Assembly: GCF_024198235.1 (NCBI RefSeq)
Contig: NZ_JAKCFB010000002.1
Span: 186,001-250,000, forward strand
DNA length: 64,000 nt
Reading direction: 5' to 3'
Origin: Myxococcus dinghuensis
GTDB lineage: Bacteria; Myxococcota; Myxococcia; Myxococcales; Myxococcaceae
The position numbers and the translations under genes were made by a program. Within the stretch, counting starts at the first letter, position 1; each line of letters starts with the position of its first letter. Positions 43,501 to 51,317 of the stretch are shown piece by piece. The notes below the pieces were generated by a model. The model was not told the DNA's origin. It saw only the letters and a program-made list of their open reading frames with translations, and searched no databases.

Positions 43501-44238
43501 CAGAACGTCAACCTGAAGCTGCCCCAGTCCGGGGTGACGCTCGAGACGCTCGACGGCAACGTCCCCCTCAACGAGAACGTGGCCATCACCGACGACGGCG
43601 TGAAGCTGCTGAGCGACAGCGACCTCAACCCGTACTCGATGCTGCGCTTCGCCGACCAGCACCCGCTGATGTCGCGCAGCGGCTACATGTCCGTGGCGCG
43701 CATCACCACGCCGCTCCTCACCATCTCCCCGCTCGCCGGCAACCTCTCCATCAGCCAGAACGTGTTCTCCATGAGCCAGTTGGAGATGGGCGTGCGCGGC
43801 GGCCGCATCACCGGGCAGTGCATGCTGGACTGGCAGGGGCGCAACTCCACCCTGGAGGCCCACGTGCGGGCCACCGGGGTGCAGTCGTCGCGAGGCGAGC
43901 CCTTCGACGGCAACATCGCCGTGGTCGTCTCCGCCAAGGACCGCAGCGTCAACGGCCGCGCGGAGATATTGCGCATCGGCAACCGCCACCTGCTCGACCT
44001 GCTCGACCTCGAGGACCCGCTGCACGCGGACCCGGCGACCAACCGCGTGCGCTACGCGCTGCGGCTGGGCTACCCCGAGCACGTCCGGGTGAGCTTCAAC
44101 CACGGCTTCGGCAGCCTGCGCATCACCATGGGCGGGCTGGCCAAGCTCATCAGCATCGACGAGATCCGGGGCATCCCCATGGGCCCCATCGTCGACCGCG
44201 CCATCAACACCATGACGCCTCCAGGGGCCATGCCATGA
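40546..44238 (+). CDS. AsmA-like envelope-spanning protein (YdbH/TamB-type)
   Basis: 1230 aa from ATG 40546. One N-terminal membrane helix (IIAGVLLVLVGLPALALLAA) is followed by AsmA-like text (WMKARILPLVEEASGLRVDY, RVSLTSGARLEGVVVRNPAP) and more than 1000 residues of regular beta-strands with repeated LxLDxxxL patterns, as in AsmA/YdbH/YhdP/TamB proteins that form a hydrophobic groove across the periplasm for lipid transport. C-terminal IRGIPMGPIVDRAINTMTPP. The stop overlaps the next gene (ATGA, 44235-44238), which encodes a DUF1318-like lipoprotein, the known partner of YdbH in E. coli. Role in phospholipid or outer-membrane supply inferred. Confidence 0.82.
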   Translation: MQSPGAGRPRRRLARIIAGVLLVLVGLPALALLAALIALHHLDAPWMKARILPLVEEASGLRVDYQQARVSLTSGARLEGVVVRNPAPLDVVAPELLRVAVLEAKWSLGDLLGGPVRVSHVEAHDVAIALVEDDAGHTSLDALSGPPSASPPPPVTEEPLGTSQQPAALLGAGLPVGHITLSGVSLESVRVRRGAVVERWKLRGLAAAIDVEPRDAAWVVLARLGQPGAPLPLEVSREGDAIAPAQAQLELALSAELGASAARVRVDLDVARQTFDTRFAVRPLLHGTVLATFDGARRHVAVDVERLQLADSAELQAQLLLPDASDAAPVLTRALADIDLERTLRVLPADWRPFTLGRGKLHLEARDIALSAMPRLGAQGHLGLDVEAAAFQFARDDLRVSLGDGRVSLVATPDARTGLDARLTFTLGGLDVAGPTAVRMPKASGKLEGHQLRPDPGSPLQVAGDASLSAQVESLDVRAAGLRATAERMGLKLDAPLAGEPPFTWKADLPVGVLRVVTAEGRQVLDGPVRVQLDASEVRPRMEDPRTSQGRARLVLDAGAMHATLNATKEADALAYTLDLQTPDLTAARPFLPDDVAARLPWQHLGVSVASTGKLTALFSAAPRVDHRTEVRLQRPGWEDVGARSAALVLRSRGDAWRHQGDLDFRIEALRVGETDTGAHQQTVTFDVDRRKPSVRLGIASQEGLKVSVDASLSFDRKARALRTELVADLPELGPLSPLLAKARVPRELEPAKLALKFDVKGTLRGVLTDFTSDGMPKVAPDPARTANFDGTALVDARGIRWRQDGLFINLPGMRWSVESRVDGPKRAVHSNLTVEKLTVAMNDRRLSLAALASDTDIDFTDKLEEDEVAVRQHLKLGSFEQKPALPYPIQGVEGTFTARRTPEGIIHVPDLQVTHVGTGTGLKVKGQLDLSNHGRRLAMRGELTQELAKLAQPGVFEGDGSVAIDFRLSSPDLVIFRTLSNVLFQNVNLKLPQSGVTLETLDGNVPLNENVAITDDGVKLLSDSDLNPYSMLRFADQHPLMSRSGYMSVARITTPLLTISPLAGNLSISQNVFSMSQLEMGVRGGRITGQCMLDWQGRNSTLEAHVRATGVQSSRGEPFDGNIAVVVSAKDRSVNGRAEILRIGNRHLLDLLDLEDPLHADPATNRVRYALRLGYPEHVRVSFNHGFGSLRITMGGLAKLISIDEIRGIPMGPIVDRAINTMTPPGAMP

Positions 44239-44774
44239 AACTTCGCGGACTGCTCCTGCTCACCGCCCTCTGCGCGCCCGGGTGCATCCGCGCGCCGGAG
44301 ATCGTCATGGTCGACCGCGCGACGGCGCTCGAGGAGCAGGCCGCCGGCTCGTTCCAGGAGATGGAGCAGCGGCTGGCCCGCGCCGGCATGAACCCCACGC
44401 CGGTGCCCTTCACCCCCAACCAACTGGAGGAGCTGGGCATCCAGCCCACGCCGCTGGTGGAGAACATCGGCAAGACGCAGGCGGACCGGCTCGACGACCT
44501 GCTGTGGCGGCACTGCGTGGGCGAGGGCAAGGACGGCCTGCTGGCGGTGACCCGGCGCGACTGCCGCGCGGGCCGGCTGTCCGTCGACGACGTCGCCCTG
44601 GTCGAGCGGGTGAACCGCTCCCGGATGCAGTTGTGGCAGTGGATGCACACCGTGCGTCCGGAGGTGCCGGAGGAGGCGCTGCGCCGCAACTGGCACCAGG
44701 CGCACGCGGCGGGCGTCATCTGCGGCGGCTGGGTGGAGGCCGCCGACGGCACCTGGGGAGAGAAGAAGTGCTGA
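44235..44774 (+). CDS. DUF1318-like lipoprotein (YdbL-related)
   Basis: 179 aa. MKLRGLLLLTALCAPGC is a lipoprotein signal (APGC). Directly after come IRAPEIVMVDRATALEEQAA and GSFQEMEQRLARAGMNPTPV, the start typical of DUF1318 proteins in delta-proteobacteria and spirochaetes as I recall the family. The remaining part is helical with two Cys (WRHCVGEGKDGLLAVTRRDC) and a final VICGGWVEAADGTWGEKKC. Translational coupling with the AsmA-like gene and the downstream TolB/TPR gene (7-bp overlap) suggests one machine. Family assignment is moderate; lipoprotein call firm. Confidence 0.68.
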   Translation: MKLRGLLLLTALCAPGCIRAPEIVMVDRATALEEQAAGSFQEMEQRLARAGMNPTPVPFTPNQLEELGIQPTPLVENIGKTQADRLDDLLWRHCVGEGKDGLLAVTRRDCRAGRLSVDDVALVERVNRSRMQLWQWMHTVRPEVPEEALRRNWHQAHAAGVICGGWVEAADGTWGEKKC

Positions 44775-47700
44775 CGCCCCGGGCCCGCGGCCTGCTGCTC
44801 CTGTCCGTGCTCGTGGCCGGCGTGGGGCACGCCCAGGACGACGCGAACGACGGCGGCCTGCGCACGCTCACCCGCCTCACGGTGGGCGTGGGGGACCAGT
44901 TCCTCGGACAGCTCGCGCCGGACGGGAACACGCTGCTGTTCGTGTCCAACCGCAACATCGCGACCGAGATCTACACCCAGGACCTGGAGAAGGGACGCGA
45001 GCGGCGGCTCTTCGACGAGGGCGCGGACGTCACGTGGCCTCGCATCAGCCCCGACGGGAAGCACCTGCTCTACGTCTCGTTCCGGGAGCAGGCCAGCGGG
45101 CAACTGTGCGTGCGGGACCTGCCGAGCGCGGAGAACCGCCGCTGCCTCGACGAGGAGACCAGCGCGCTCCAGGCCGAGTGGATCGACGCGGGCCACATCG
45201 CGCTGGTGAGCCGGGCCACCATCCAGGGCGACCTGCGGCTGTCGCGCGTGACGGTGTCGCCCCGGATGAGCGTGAGCCCGTTGCTCGACCGCAACCTCAC
45301 CAGTCCCACCCTGTCTCCGGATGGGCGGTGGCTGGTGTACGTCCCCGTGGAGCGCTCCGTGCGGCAGGTGGGGCCCGGCTTCGCCGCGCGCGCCGCGTCC
45401 CACCTGGAGGCCCTGCGGCTGGACCAGCCCGGCGCGAAGCCCATCGCCCTGGAGCTGGACCTGCCGGGACAGTCCGGGCAGCCGGCGTTCTCCCGCGACG
45501 GGCGATTCGTGTACCTGGTGCAGTTCTTCACCGACTCGAACGCGGACGGCGTCATCGACGCGAGCGACCGGGGCGTGCTCTTCCGCGCGCCCTTCACCCC
45601 CGCGCGTGACGACGCGTCCACCCAGGCCACCAGCGCCGGGCCGGACCAGCTCACCAGCGCCTCCTGGAACTGCCAGTACCCCACGCCCGCCGCGTCGACG
45701 CTCGTCGCGACGTGCTCGCGGGACCAGTCGTTGGACGTGTACCAGCTCCCGTTGGATGGCCAGGTGCCCAGCGACTGGGACGTGCCGCGCCTCAACGAGG
45801 AGCTGGCCATGGTGGGGCGGCGCACGGACCAACTGCTGCTCTACCGCCAGCGGCTGCTGCGCGAGGCGCGCCCCAAGCCGCGCCGGCTGTTGATGATGCG
45901 GCTGAGCCAGTTCCACCTCGCCTCCGAGGACTTCGAGGCGGCGGAGTTCTACGCGCACCACATGCGCGACGTGAACGACCCGGCCACCGCCGGGCTGGCG
46001 GAGCCGCTGCGGCTGCTCATCGAGCACCGGCGCGACATGAAGGAGCACGAGCGCGGCCGCATGGTGGAGGAGCTGCGCGCGGTCATCCGCCGACGGCTGG
46101 CGCAGTTGGACCCGGCCGCCGCGCCCAGCCCGCCCTCGGCCGTCTTCCAGCACGTGGTGCGCAGCGAGATGGCCCAGGCCATGGGTGACTTCGTGCTGGC
46201 GCGCCAGGAGTTCGAGGCGGCCCAGCCCACCGACACGTCGACCCGCGCGGTGCTGGAGGCCTGGTACGAGCGCGCGGATGGGTTGTTTCGCGCGCTCGAC
46301 GACCGGGAGGCCCTGATTGCCGCCGCCCTCCGGCTCTCCGTGAACACGGCCTTCAAGGCGGACGACCAGCTCGACTTCGCCCGCTCCGCGGTGCGCACCC
46401 TCTACCGGGGGCTCCCGTACGACGAGGCGGACGCCGCCATGGCGAAGGCGCTCGCCGCGGCCACGCCCGGCTCCGCCCACGCGTTCGCGCTGGAGCTGGG
46501 CCGGCTCGTCAACGCCGTGCACGAGGAGCGCCCTCCCCGGCCCGTCCGGGACGCGCTGCTCGCGTTCTACCACCAGCAGGAGGACCCGCTGCGCCGCCGG
46601 GCCGTGGTGCAGGACGGCGTCGAGCGCGCGGCGAGCCTCGGCGCGGATGGGATGCTGGAGGCCCTGGCGACGGCCTACGTCGACGACGTGCCGACTGGCA
46701 CCGAGGAGCGCCGCCGGGCCGAGCGCCTGTTCCGGCGCGCCATGTTGGGCCGCGCCTACCGCCGGCTCGGTCGACAGCGGATGGACGACGCGAGGGCGGA
46801 CTTCGACGTGGTGACGAAGCGCACGGGCTTCCTGGAGAGCGCGGTCGAGTCCATGAGCCTCCGGCTGCGCGCGGGCGTCAGCCCCGACGTCATCGAGAAG
46901 GAGGTCACCACCACCTCCAAGAAGATGGCCGAGCCCCTGCGGCACTTCGTGAAGGCGTACCTCATGGCCCGGCAGCTCTCGAAGCTGGAGGACGACGAGG
47001 CCCACGCGAAGACGGTGCAGGCGGCGGTGAAGGAGCTGCGCGCGTCGTGGCAGGAGCTCAAGAACGACCGCGCGGTGCACGCGCTCTACGGCGCCATCCA
47101 CCACGAGGACTTCCTGCGCAGCCGCAACCCGGCCGCCGCCGAGCGCGCCAACCGCCACTACATGGTGGCCCTGGACCTGGTGCGCAACAACCTGCGCTAC
47201 AAGGCCATGCTGCTGGGCGCGCTGGGTACGCTGCACACACAGGTGGGCAACTTCCACATCGCCCTGGGCTACCTGGAGCAGCGCGACAAGCTGCCCTACG
47301 TGGACAACGGCGCGGGGCTGTCCGTGTCCCTCGCGCGCGCCCGGGCGCTGCTGCACGTGGGCCGCGAGAAGGAGGCCGCGGAGGCCGCGGAGCGGGCCCT
47401 GGCCATGGTGGACGCGGCGCCGAAGCTGACGGCGCGCTTCCTGCCGCTGGCCGTGGACCGCGCCGCCCTCTACAACCTCGCGGCGGGCCGCTTCGAGCGC
47501 GCGCTGGCGCTCTATGACCGGGAGCTGCCCCTGCTCGAGACCGCCACCGACGCGGCCGGAGCGCGCAACCGGCTGGTGGTGCGGCTGGCACGCAGCGCCG
47601 CGGCCTCGGGCGCCGGGCAGCCCGCGCGCGCCCTGGCGGACCTGGACCAGGTCGACCGCGAGCTGGCGACGCCCGCCGTGAAGGACACGCTCCGCTGGGC

Positions 47701-48235
47701 CCACTCGACGCCCGAGCACGTGCAGCGCGGCTACCGCATCATCTCCGCGGGGCTGCGCGCCAACGTGGAGACTCAGCTTGGCCACCTGGACGCCGCCGCG
47801 CGGGCGCTCGAGCAGCGCCGCGCCCTGTTCCTGGAGCAGTTCGACGACACCGACCGCGACGAGGACATCCGCGCGGTGACGCTGGCGGAGCTGCGCCTGG
47901 CGGAGAACGCCGTGGACCGCGAGGACCCGGCCCACGCGGCCCGCTGGCTGGGACAGGCGCTGGAGCACGCGGACGCCCTGCTCGAGCGCACCCACGCCCC
48001 CGTCGACGTGGGGCAGTTGGACGTCCTCTGGTTCGCGGCGCAGTTGCACGCGGCCGGCGACGCGAAGCTCCCTTTCGATGTGACTCAACGCGTGGAGGAG
48101 GCCCACCGCGTCCTCCTGGAGCGGAAGGACCGGGCCTGGCGCATGTATCAGGCGTGGTTCGAAATCTACGTGGCGCTCGGCGCGAAGCCCGCCCCCGAGA
48201 GCCCGGAGGTGCTGGTGCACCCCGCCCAGCCCTGA
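44768..48235 (+). CDS. exported TolB-like propeller plus TPR protein
   Basis: 1155 aa starting at GTG 44768 with GGAGAG upstream and 7-bp overlap with the lipoprotein gene. Signal peptide to GVGHAQDD. Residues ~25-330 are TolB/PD40-type propeller blades (LAPDGNTLLFVSNRNIATEI, WPRISPDGKHLLYVSFREQA, TLSPDGRWLVYVPVERSV, FSRDGRFVYLVQFFTDSNAD). From ~370 on it is almost entirely helical with TPR-like pairs (LEQRDKLPYVDNGAGLSVSL, AAGRFERALALYDRELPLLE). It probably docks partners in the periplasm, working with the AsmA-like and lipoprotein products. No enzyme motif. Confidence 0.8.
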   Translation: MLTPRARGLLLLSVLVAGVGHAQDDANDGGLRTLTRLTVGVGDQFLGQLAPDGNTLLFVSNRNIATEIYTQDLEKGRERRLFDEGADVTWPRISPDGKHLLYVSFREQASGQLCVRDLPSAENRRCLDEETSALQAEWIDAGHIALVSRATIQGDLRLSRVTVSPRMSVSPLLDRNLTSPTLSPDGRWLVYVPVERSVRQVGPGFAARAASHLEALRLDQPGAKPIALELDLPGQSGQPAFSRDGRFVYLVQFFTDSNADGVIDASDRGVLFRAPFTPARDDASTQATSAGPDQLTSASWNCQYPTPAASTLVATCSRDQSLDVYQLPLDGQVPSDWDVPRLNEELAMVGRRTDQLLLYRQRLLREARPKPRRLLMMRLSQFHLASEDFEAAEFYAHHMRDVNDPATAGLAEPLRLLIEHRRDMKEHERGRMVEELRAVIRRRLAQLDPAAAPSPPSAVFQHVVRSEMAQAMGDFVLARQEFEAAQPTDTSTRAVLEAWYERADGLFRALDDREALIAAALRLSVNTAFKADDQLDFARSAVRTLYRGLPYDEADAAMAKALAAATPGSAHAFALELGRLVNAVHEERPPRPVRDALLAFYHQQEDPLRRRAVVQDGVERAASLGADGMLEALATAYVDDVPTGTEERRRAERLFRRAMLGRAYRRLGRQRMDDARADFDVVTKRTGFLESAVESMSLRLRAGVSPDVIEKEVTTTSKKMAEPLRHFVKAYLMARQLSKLEDDEAHAKTVQAAVKELRASWQELKNDRAVHALYGAIHHEDFLRSRNPAAAERANRHYMVALDLVRNNLRYKAMLLGALGTLHTQVGNFHIALGYLEQRDKLPYVDNGAGLSVSLARARALLHVGREKEAAEAAERALAMVDAAPKLTARFLPLAVDRAALYNLAAGRFERALALYDRELPLLETATDAAGARNRLVVRLARSAAASGAGQPARALADLDQVDRELATPAVKDTLRWAHSTPEHVQRGYRIISAGLRANVETQLGHLDAAARALEQRRALFLEQFDDTDRDEDIRAVTLAELRLAENAVDREDPAHAARWLGQALEHADALLERTHAPVDVGQLDVLWFAAQLHAAGDAKLPFDVTQRVEEAHRVLLERKDRAWRMYQAWFEIYVALGAKPAPESPEVLVHPAQP

Positions 48236-48250
48236 CCGGGAATTCCGGTC
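48234..48250 (+). terminator. short stem-loop at end of asmA-like operon
   Basis: GACCGG-GAATT-CCGGTC starts inside the stop codon of the TolB/TPR gene and forms a 6-bp stem with a 5-nt loop. Confidence 0.4.
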
Positions 48251-48531
48251 GAAATCAGGCGGGGCTCCGTCCAGCTCATCGGGTGTCACCCACCCGCTGT
48301 CAGGAGGCCCGCCCTCGAGCCTGCTGCTCGCATCGAGTCTCGTCGCGCAGGCTCCCGCCTCGCCTCGCACGGCCGCGCAGCTCGCCTCGCCGGCCGCGAG
48401 GCTGGCGCTGCTCGCGAGCGGCCAGACGTCGAGCCCCGACGCGCCTCTCAGGCTCCTCCACGCGTGCGACGGGCGGAGCCACATGACGGGGGCGCTCACG
48501 CCCCCCGACACAGGACGGCACGGCGCGGAGA
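48251..48531. other. intergenic region between convergent operons
   Basis: 281 bp. One plus frame gives signal-like text (LLLASSLVAQAPASPRTAAQ) but has no ATG/GTG with a ribosome site and is Ala/Ser-rich; I treat it as chance or relic. No other gene is seen. Confidence 0.35.
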
Positions 48532-50862
48532 CTACGGACGCACCATGTTCCCGGGCACCGCGCCGGTGAGGTCCTCCACGCTGTCGAACAAGAGCTGCCC
48601 CACGTAGTTGAAGTTGTGGGCCCAGGCCCCCTTGTCCTTCCGGCTCAACTGGTAGTTGTGGGTGGCCTTGACGAGCGCGGGGGTGAAGGGCGCGAACCCG
48701 TTCGCGGAGACGGCCTCCGTCGCGCTGCACGTGCCGTCCTTGTCCGTGTCCTTGAAGAAGTACGGATTGACGTCGCCGTTGTAGCAGAGGCCATTGGCCG
48801 TCACGCCGCGCATGGCGGTCATCAAGCGCGCGGCCATGCCATCCACCTCGGCGCGGAGCGACTCGGAGGTGTTGCCGTCGCCGTCGTAGTCCAGGAGGTG
48901 GACGTTGCGAATCTGGTCCGCCGAGTCCTGGTCGGCGTGACACGTCTCGCAGCGCGTGTTCCACACGTCGGCGATGCGGAAGGTGTGGTTGCTCACGCCG
49001 GGGACGTGGCAGCTCGTGCACTGCGCCCCTCCCATGTGCGAGAGCCGCCCGGCGTACGTCCGGCCCGGATACTCGTAGCCCGCGCGCGCCAGCGTGCCCT
49101 CACGCGTCCCGGCGGCCGGCATGTAGTGGACGTTCTGGAACCGGGGCGTCCCACCGGCCGCCAACGCCGTGTCGATGGTGGACTTCGAGGCGCGGCCGAT
49201 GTGGCAGTTCGCGCAGAGATTGTCCTGGCCGGGCAGGGTCACCGTGGTGCCATCCGGCAGCCACACCTTCGCAGGCACGTAGACGGCATAGTCCGGCGCG
49301 AAGCTCTCGTGGCACGTGGAGCACTCCAGCCCGTTGGCCGTCTCCGGCACCGTCTGCCCCACGCCGTACTGCACGAAGAACCGGTAGCCCTGCGCGCCGC
49401 TGTGGCAGCGCGAGCACCCCGCCTGCACGGACTCACTCGAGTCCCAGTTGCGCGCGGCCTTGCTCGCGCCGTTGAAGTGGCCCGGGTCGTTGCGCACCAA
49501 CAAGGACGTGTCGAAGGGGTCGACCAGCACACCGTTGAGCGACTGAATCGAGTCGTGCAGGAGCTGGATGATGTACTTCGCGTTGTGCGCGAACGCGCCC
49601 GGATCGACGCGGGCCAACTGATAGTTGAACGCCGCCTTCTGGAGCCGGGGCGTCCAGCTCGCATACGCGTTGGTGCTCACGGACTCGGCCGTGGAGCACG
49701 TCCCGTTGCCGTCACCGTCGCGGAACCAGTAGGGATGGGCATTCCCGTAGCAGAGCGACTGCGCCCGCTCCGCGCCGTAGCGCTGGATGGTGGCGAGCAG
49801 CTTCTCGCGCAGCCCCTGGATTTCGTAATAGATGCCCTCCGTGCGGTTCTTGTCGCCGTCGTAGTCCTGGTTGCGAGAGGCCATCTGCCGGATGTTCCAC
49901 GCCTGGGTGACGTCCGTGACGCCCGGGTGGCAGGTCGCGCAGGCATCCCACCGGACGCGGGTGGAGTGCGGGTCGTGGCACTCGTTGCATTTGTCGAAGT
50001 CCGGCACGTGGCGGAACCGCGTGTCATAGACCTGTCCGGCGTACTGGTAGCCCCCGGCCGCCTGACCGGCGAAGAGCGTGGCGGCGGCCGGGTAGTAGTG
50101 GATGTTGGTGAAGCCCAGGGCCGGCGAGGCCGTGTCCTCCCCCACCACGCCCGCGTCGGCGACCGCCGCGTCGATGTCCCTCCCGGAGGCGCGTCCCTGG
50201 TGGCACACCATGCACCGCGCCTCCGCGCCCAGCCCGGTGACCTCCTTGCCCGAGGGGAACTCGACGGCCGTCAGCCCAGACGCCGCGCTGTCGTGGCACG
50301 TCTCGCAGCGCACCACGGACTGCGTCTTTCCCGGCGCATCCACGCGCCCCGGAGCGGACCCATCCCCGCCCAGGAAATCGATGTAGCCCTCCGAGCTGTG
50401 GCAGCGCGCACACGTCGTGGGCACGAGCCCCTCCGCGTTCCAGTGCGAGAAGGCCTCCGCCGTGGTGTCCGCGTGCGGAGAGCCCGCCCAGGCCACGAAG
50501 TAGGGCACCTGAGAGGGGTCCACGCCGGCGTCTCCCGCCGACGGGCCGACCACCACCACCGCGTGACGCCCCTCCAGTCGGGAGCGAGTCCCCACGACCT
50601 TCACCGCCGTCTCGCCCACGCCGACGCCCGTCACCAGGCCGGTGTCGTCCACCGTGGCGATGGCCGGGTCCTCGCTCTCCCACGTGTAGCCGTCGTCCGT
50701 GGCCTCGCGCGTGGCGGCGGTGAGCTGGAGCGTCTGCCCCACGAGCACCGAGTGCGCCCCGGTCGTGGTGATGCCCGGGTTCGCCGTCTCCAGCTTCGCG
50801 CAGGCCCCCAGCGTGAGGAGGCAGGACACCCCGGCGACCAGGAGCAGTGGCGTTCGTCTCAT
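48532..50862 (-). CDS. decaheme c-type cytochrome lipoprotein with N-terminal Ig-like (BIG2) domain
   Basis: 776 aa from ATG 50862, with GGGAGGGA upstream. Lipobox LGAC (Cys 21). Residues ~30-105 form a bacterial Ig-like domain (GQTLQLTAATREATDDGYTW, ESEDPAIATVDDTGLVTGVG). Ten CXXCH motifs begin at about residues 151, 186, 217, 292, 308 and 483, 514, 550, 615, 638. The two sets of five have the same order and context (PYWFRDGDGNGTCS / PYFFKDTDKDGTCS, which look like calcium loops), so the protein is an internal duplication of a pentaheme unit. As a lipoprotein at the end of a cytochrome operon it is the likely surface-exposed terminal reductase. Confidence 0.9.
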   Translation of the reverse strand: MRRTPLLLVAGVSCLLTLGACAKLETANPGITTTGAHSVLVGQTLQLTAATREATDDGYTWESEDPAIATVDDTGLVTGVGVGETAVKVVGTRSRLEGRHAVVVVGPSAGDAGVDPSQVPYFVAWAGSPHADTTAEAFSHWNAEGLVPTTCARCHSSEGYIDFLGGDGSAPGRVDAPGKTQSVVRCETCHDSAASGLTAVEFPSGKEVTGLGAEARCMVCHQGRASGRDIDAAVADAGVVGEDTASPALGFTNIHYYPAAATLFAGQAAGGYQYAGQVYDTRFRHVPDFDKCNECHDPHSTRVRWDACATCHPGVTDVTQAWNIRQMASRNQDYDGDKNRTEGIYYEIQGLREKLLATIQRYGAERAQSLCYGNAHPYWFRDGDGNGTCSTAESVSTNAYASWTPRLQKAAFNYQLARVDPGAFAHNAKYIIQLLHDSIQSLNGVLVDPFDTSLLVRNDPGHFNGASKAARNWDSSESVQAGCSRCHSGAQGYRFFVQYGVGQTVPETANGLECSTCHESFAPDYAVYVPAKVWLPDGTTVTLPGQDNLCANCHIGRASKSTIDTALAAGGTPRFQNVHYMPAAGTREGTLARAGYEYPGRTYAGRLSHMGGAQCTSCHVPGVSNHTFRIADVWNTRCETCHADQDSADQIRNVHLLDYDGDGNTSESLRAEVDGMAARLMTAMRGVTANGLCYNGDVNPYFFKDTDKDGTCSATEAVSANGFAPFTPALVKATHNYQLSRKDKGAWAHNFNYVGQLLFDSVEDLTGAVPGNMVRP

Positions 50863-50888
50863 CGGGTCCCTCCCGGGAAGTGCGTGTG

Positions 50889-51317
50889 TCATGGCTGCGC
50901 GCCTCCGGCGATCCACGCCAGGAGCGTCTGGTACTCGGGAGTGCCGTCCGCGTAGATGGCGCCTCCGCCGTGTCCCGCCCCGGACGCCTTGCGCAGCAGG
51001 CGGCTGCCCGCGGGAGCCGCGGTGTCGGTCAGGGCGCTCGCCGCCTGGAAGTCCCCGTCGGCATCACCCGTCAGCACGAAGCCGGTGTTGCCCGCGGCGC
51101 CGCCAGCGCGATGGCAGGACTGACAACCCGATAGCAGCAGGGGGTGCGCGTCGGTGGCGAAGGAAGGCGCGTCACCTCCGCCATCCCCCGCGCCGCCACC
51201 ATCCCCGCCGGACGGAGTGCCCGCGTCGGCGGTGGGGTCTCCCCGGTGGAAATCCGCGCAGCCCTGGATGAACAGGAGCGGGAGCAATGCGACCAGGGGT
51301 CGGAGCCTAGAACTCAT
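50889..51317 (-). CDS. monoheme cytochrome c lipoprotein
   Basis: 142 aa from ATG 51317. Lipobox IQGC (Cys 20), Asp/Gly-rich tether (TPSGGDGGGAGDGGGDAPSF), then one heme-binding domain: GCQSCHRAGGAAGNTGFVLT, GSRLLRKASGAGHGGGAIYA, EYQTLLAWIAGGAQP. The same ~80-residue domain occurs twice in the N-terminal part of the neighbouring barrel protein. It overlaps that gene by 11 bp and precedes the decaheme gene by 26 bp. Electron transfer between the barrel complex and the surface cytochrome is inferred. Confidence 0.85.
   Translation of the reverse strand: MSSRLRPLVALLPLLFIQGCADFHRGDPTADAGTPSGGDGGGAGDGGGDAPSFATDAHPLLLSGCQSCHRAGGAAGNTGFVLTGDADGDFQAASALTDTAAPAGSRLLRKASGAGHGGGAIYADGTPEYQTLLAWIAGGAQP

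Noticed and set aside
40312..44103. 1263-codon minus-strand frame opposite the AsmA-like gene
   Set aside because: Low-complexity Arg/His/Val/Gln text; the plus frame has start, membrane helix, family motifs and coupled downstream genes.
48300..48521. Small genes in the 48.3-48.5 kb gap, including signal-like LLLASSLVAQAP
   Set aside because: No usable start or ribosome site in that frame; Ala/Ser/Arg-rich by composition.
44204..49021. 1605-codon minus-strand frame spanning three genes
   Set aside because: It crosses the ends of two convergent operons and has no conserved segment; a GC-rich shadow.
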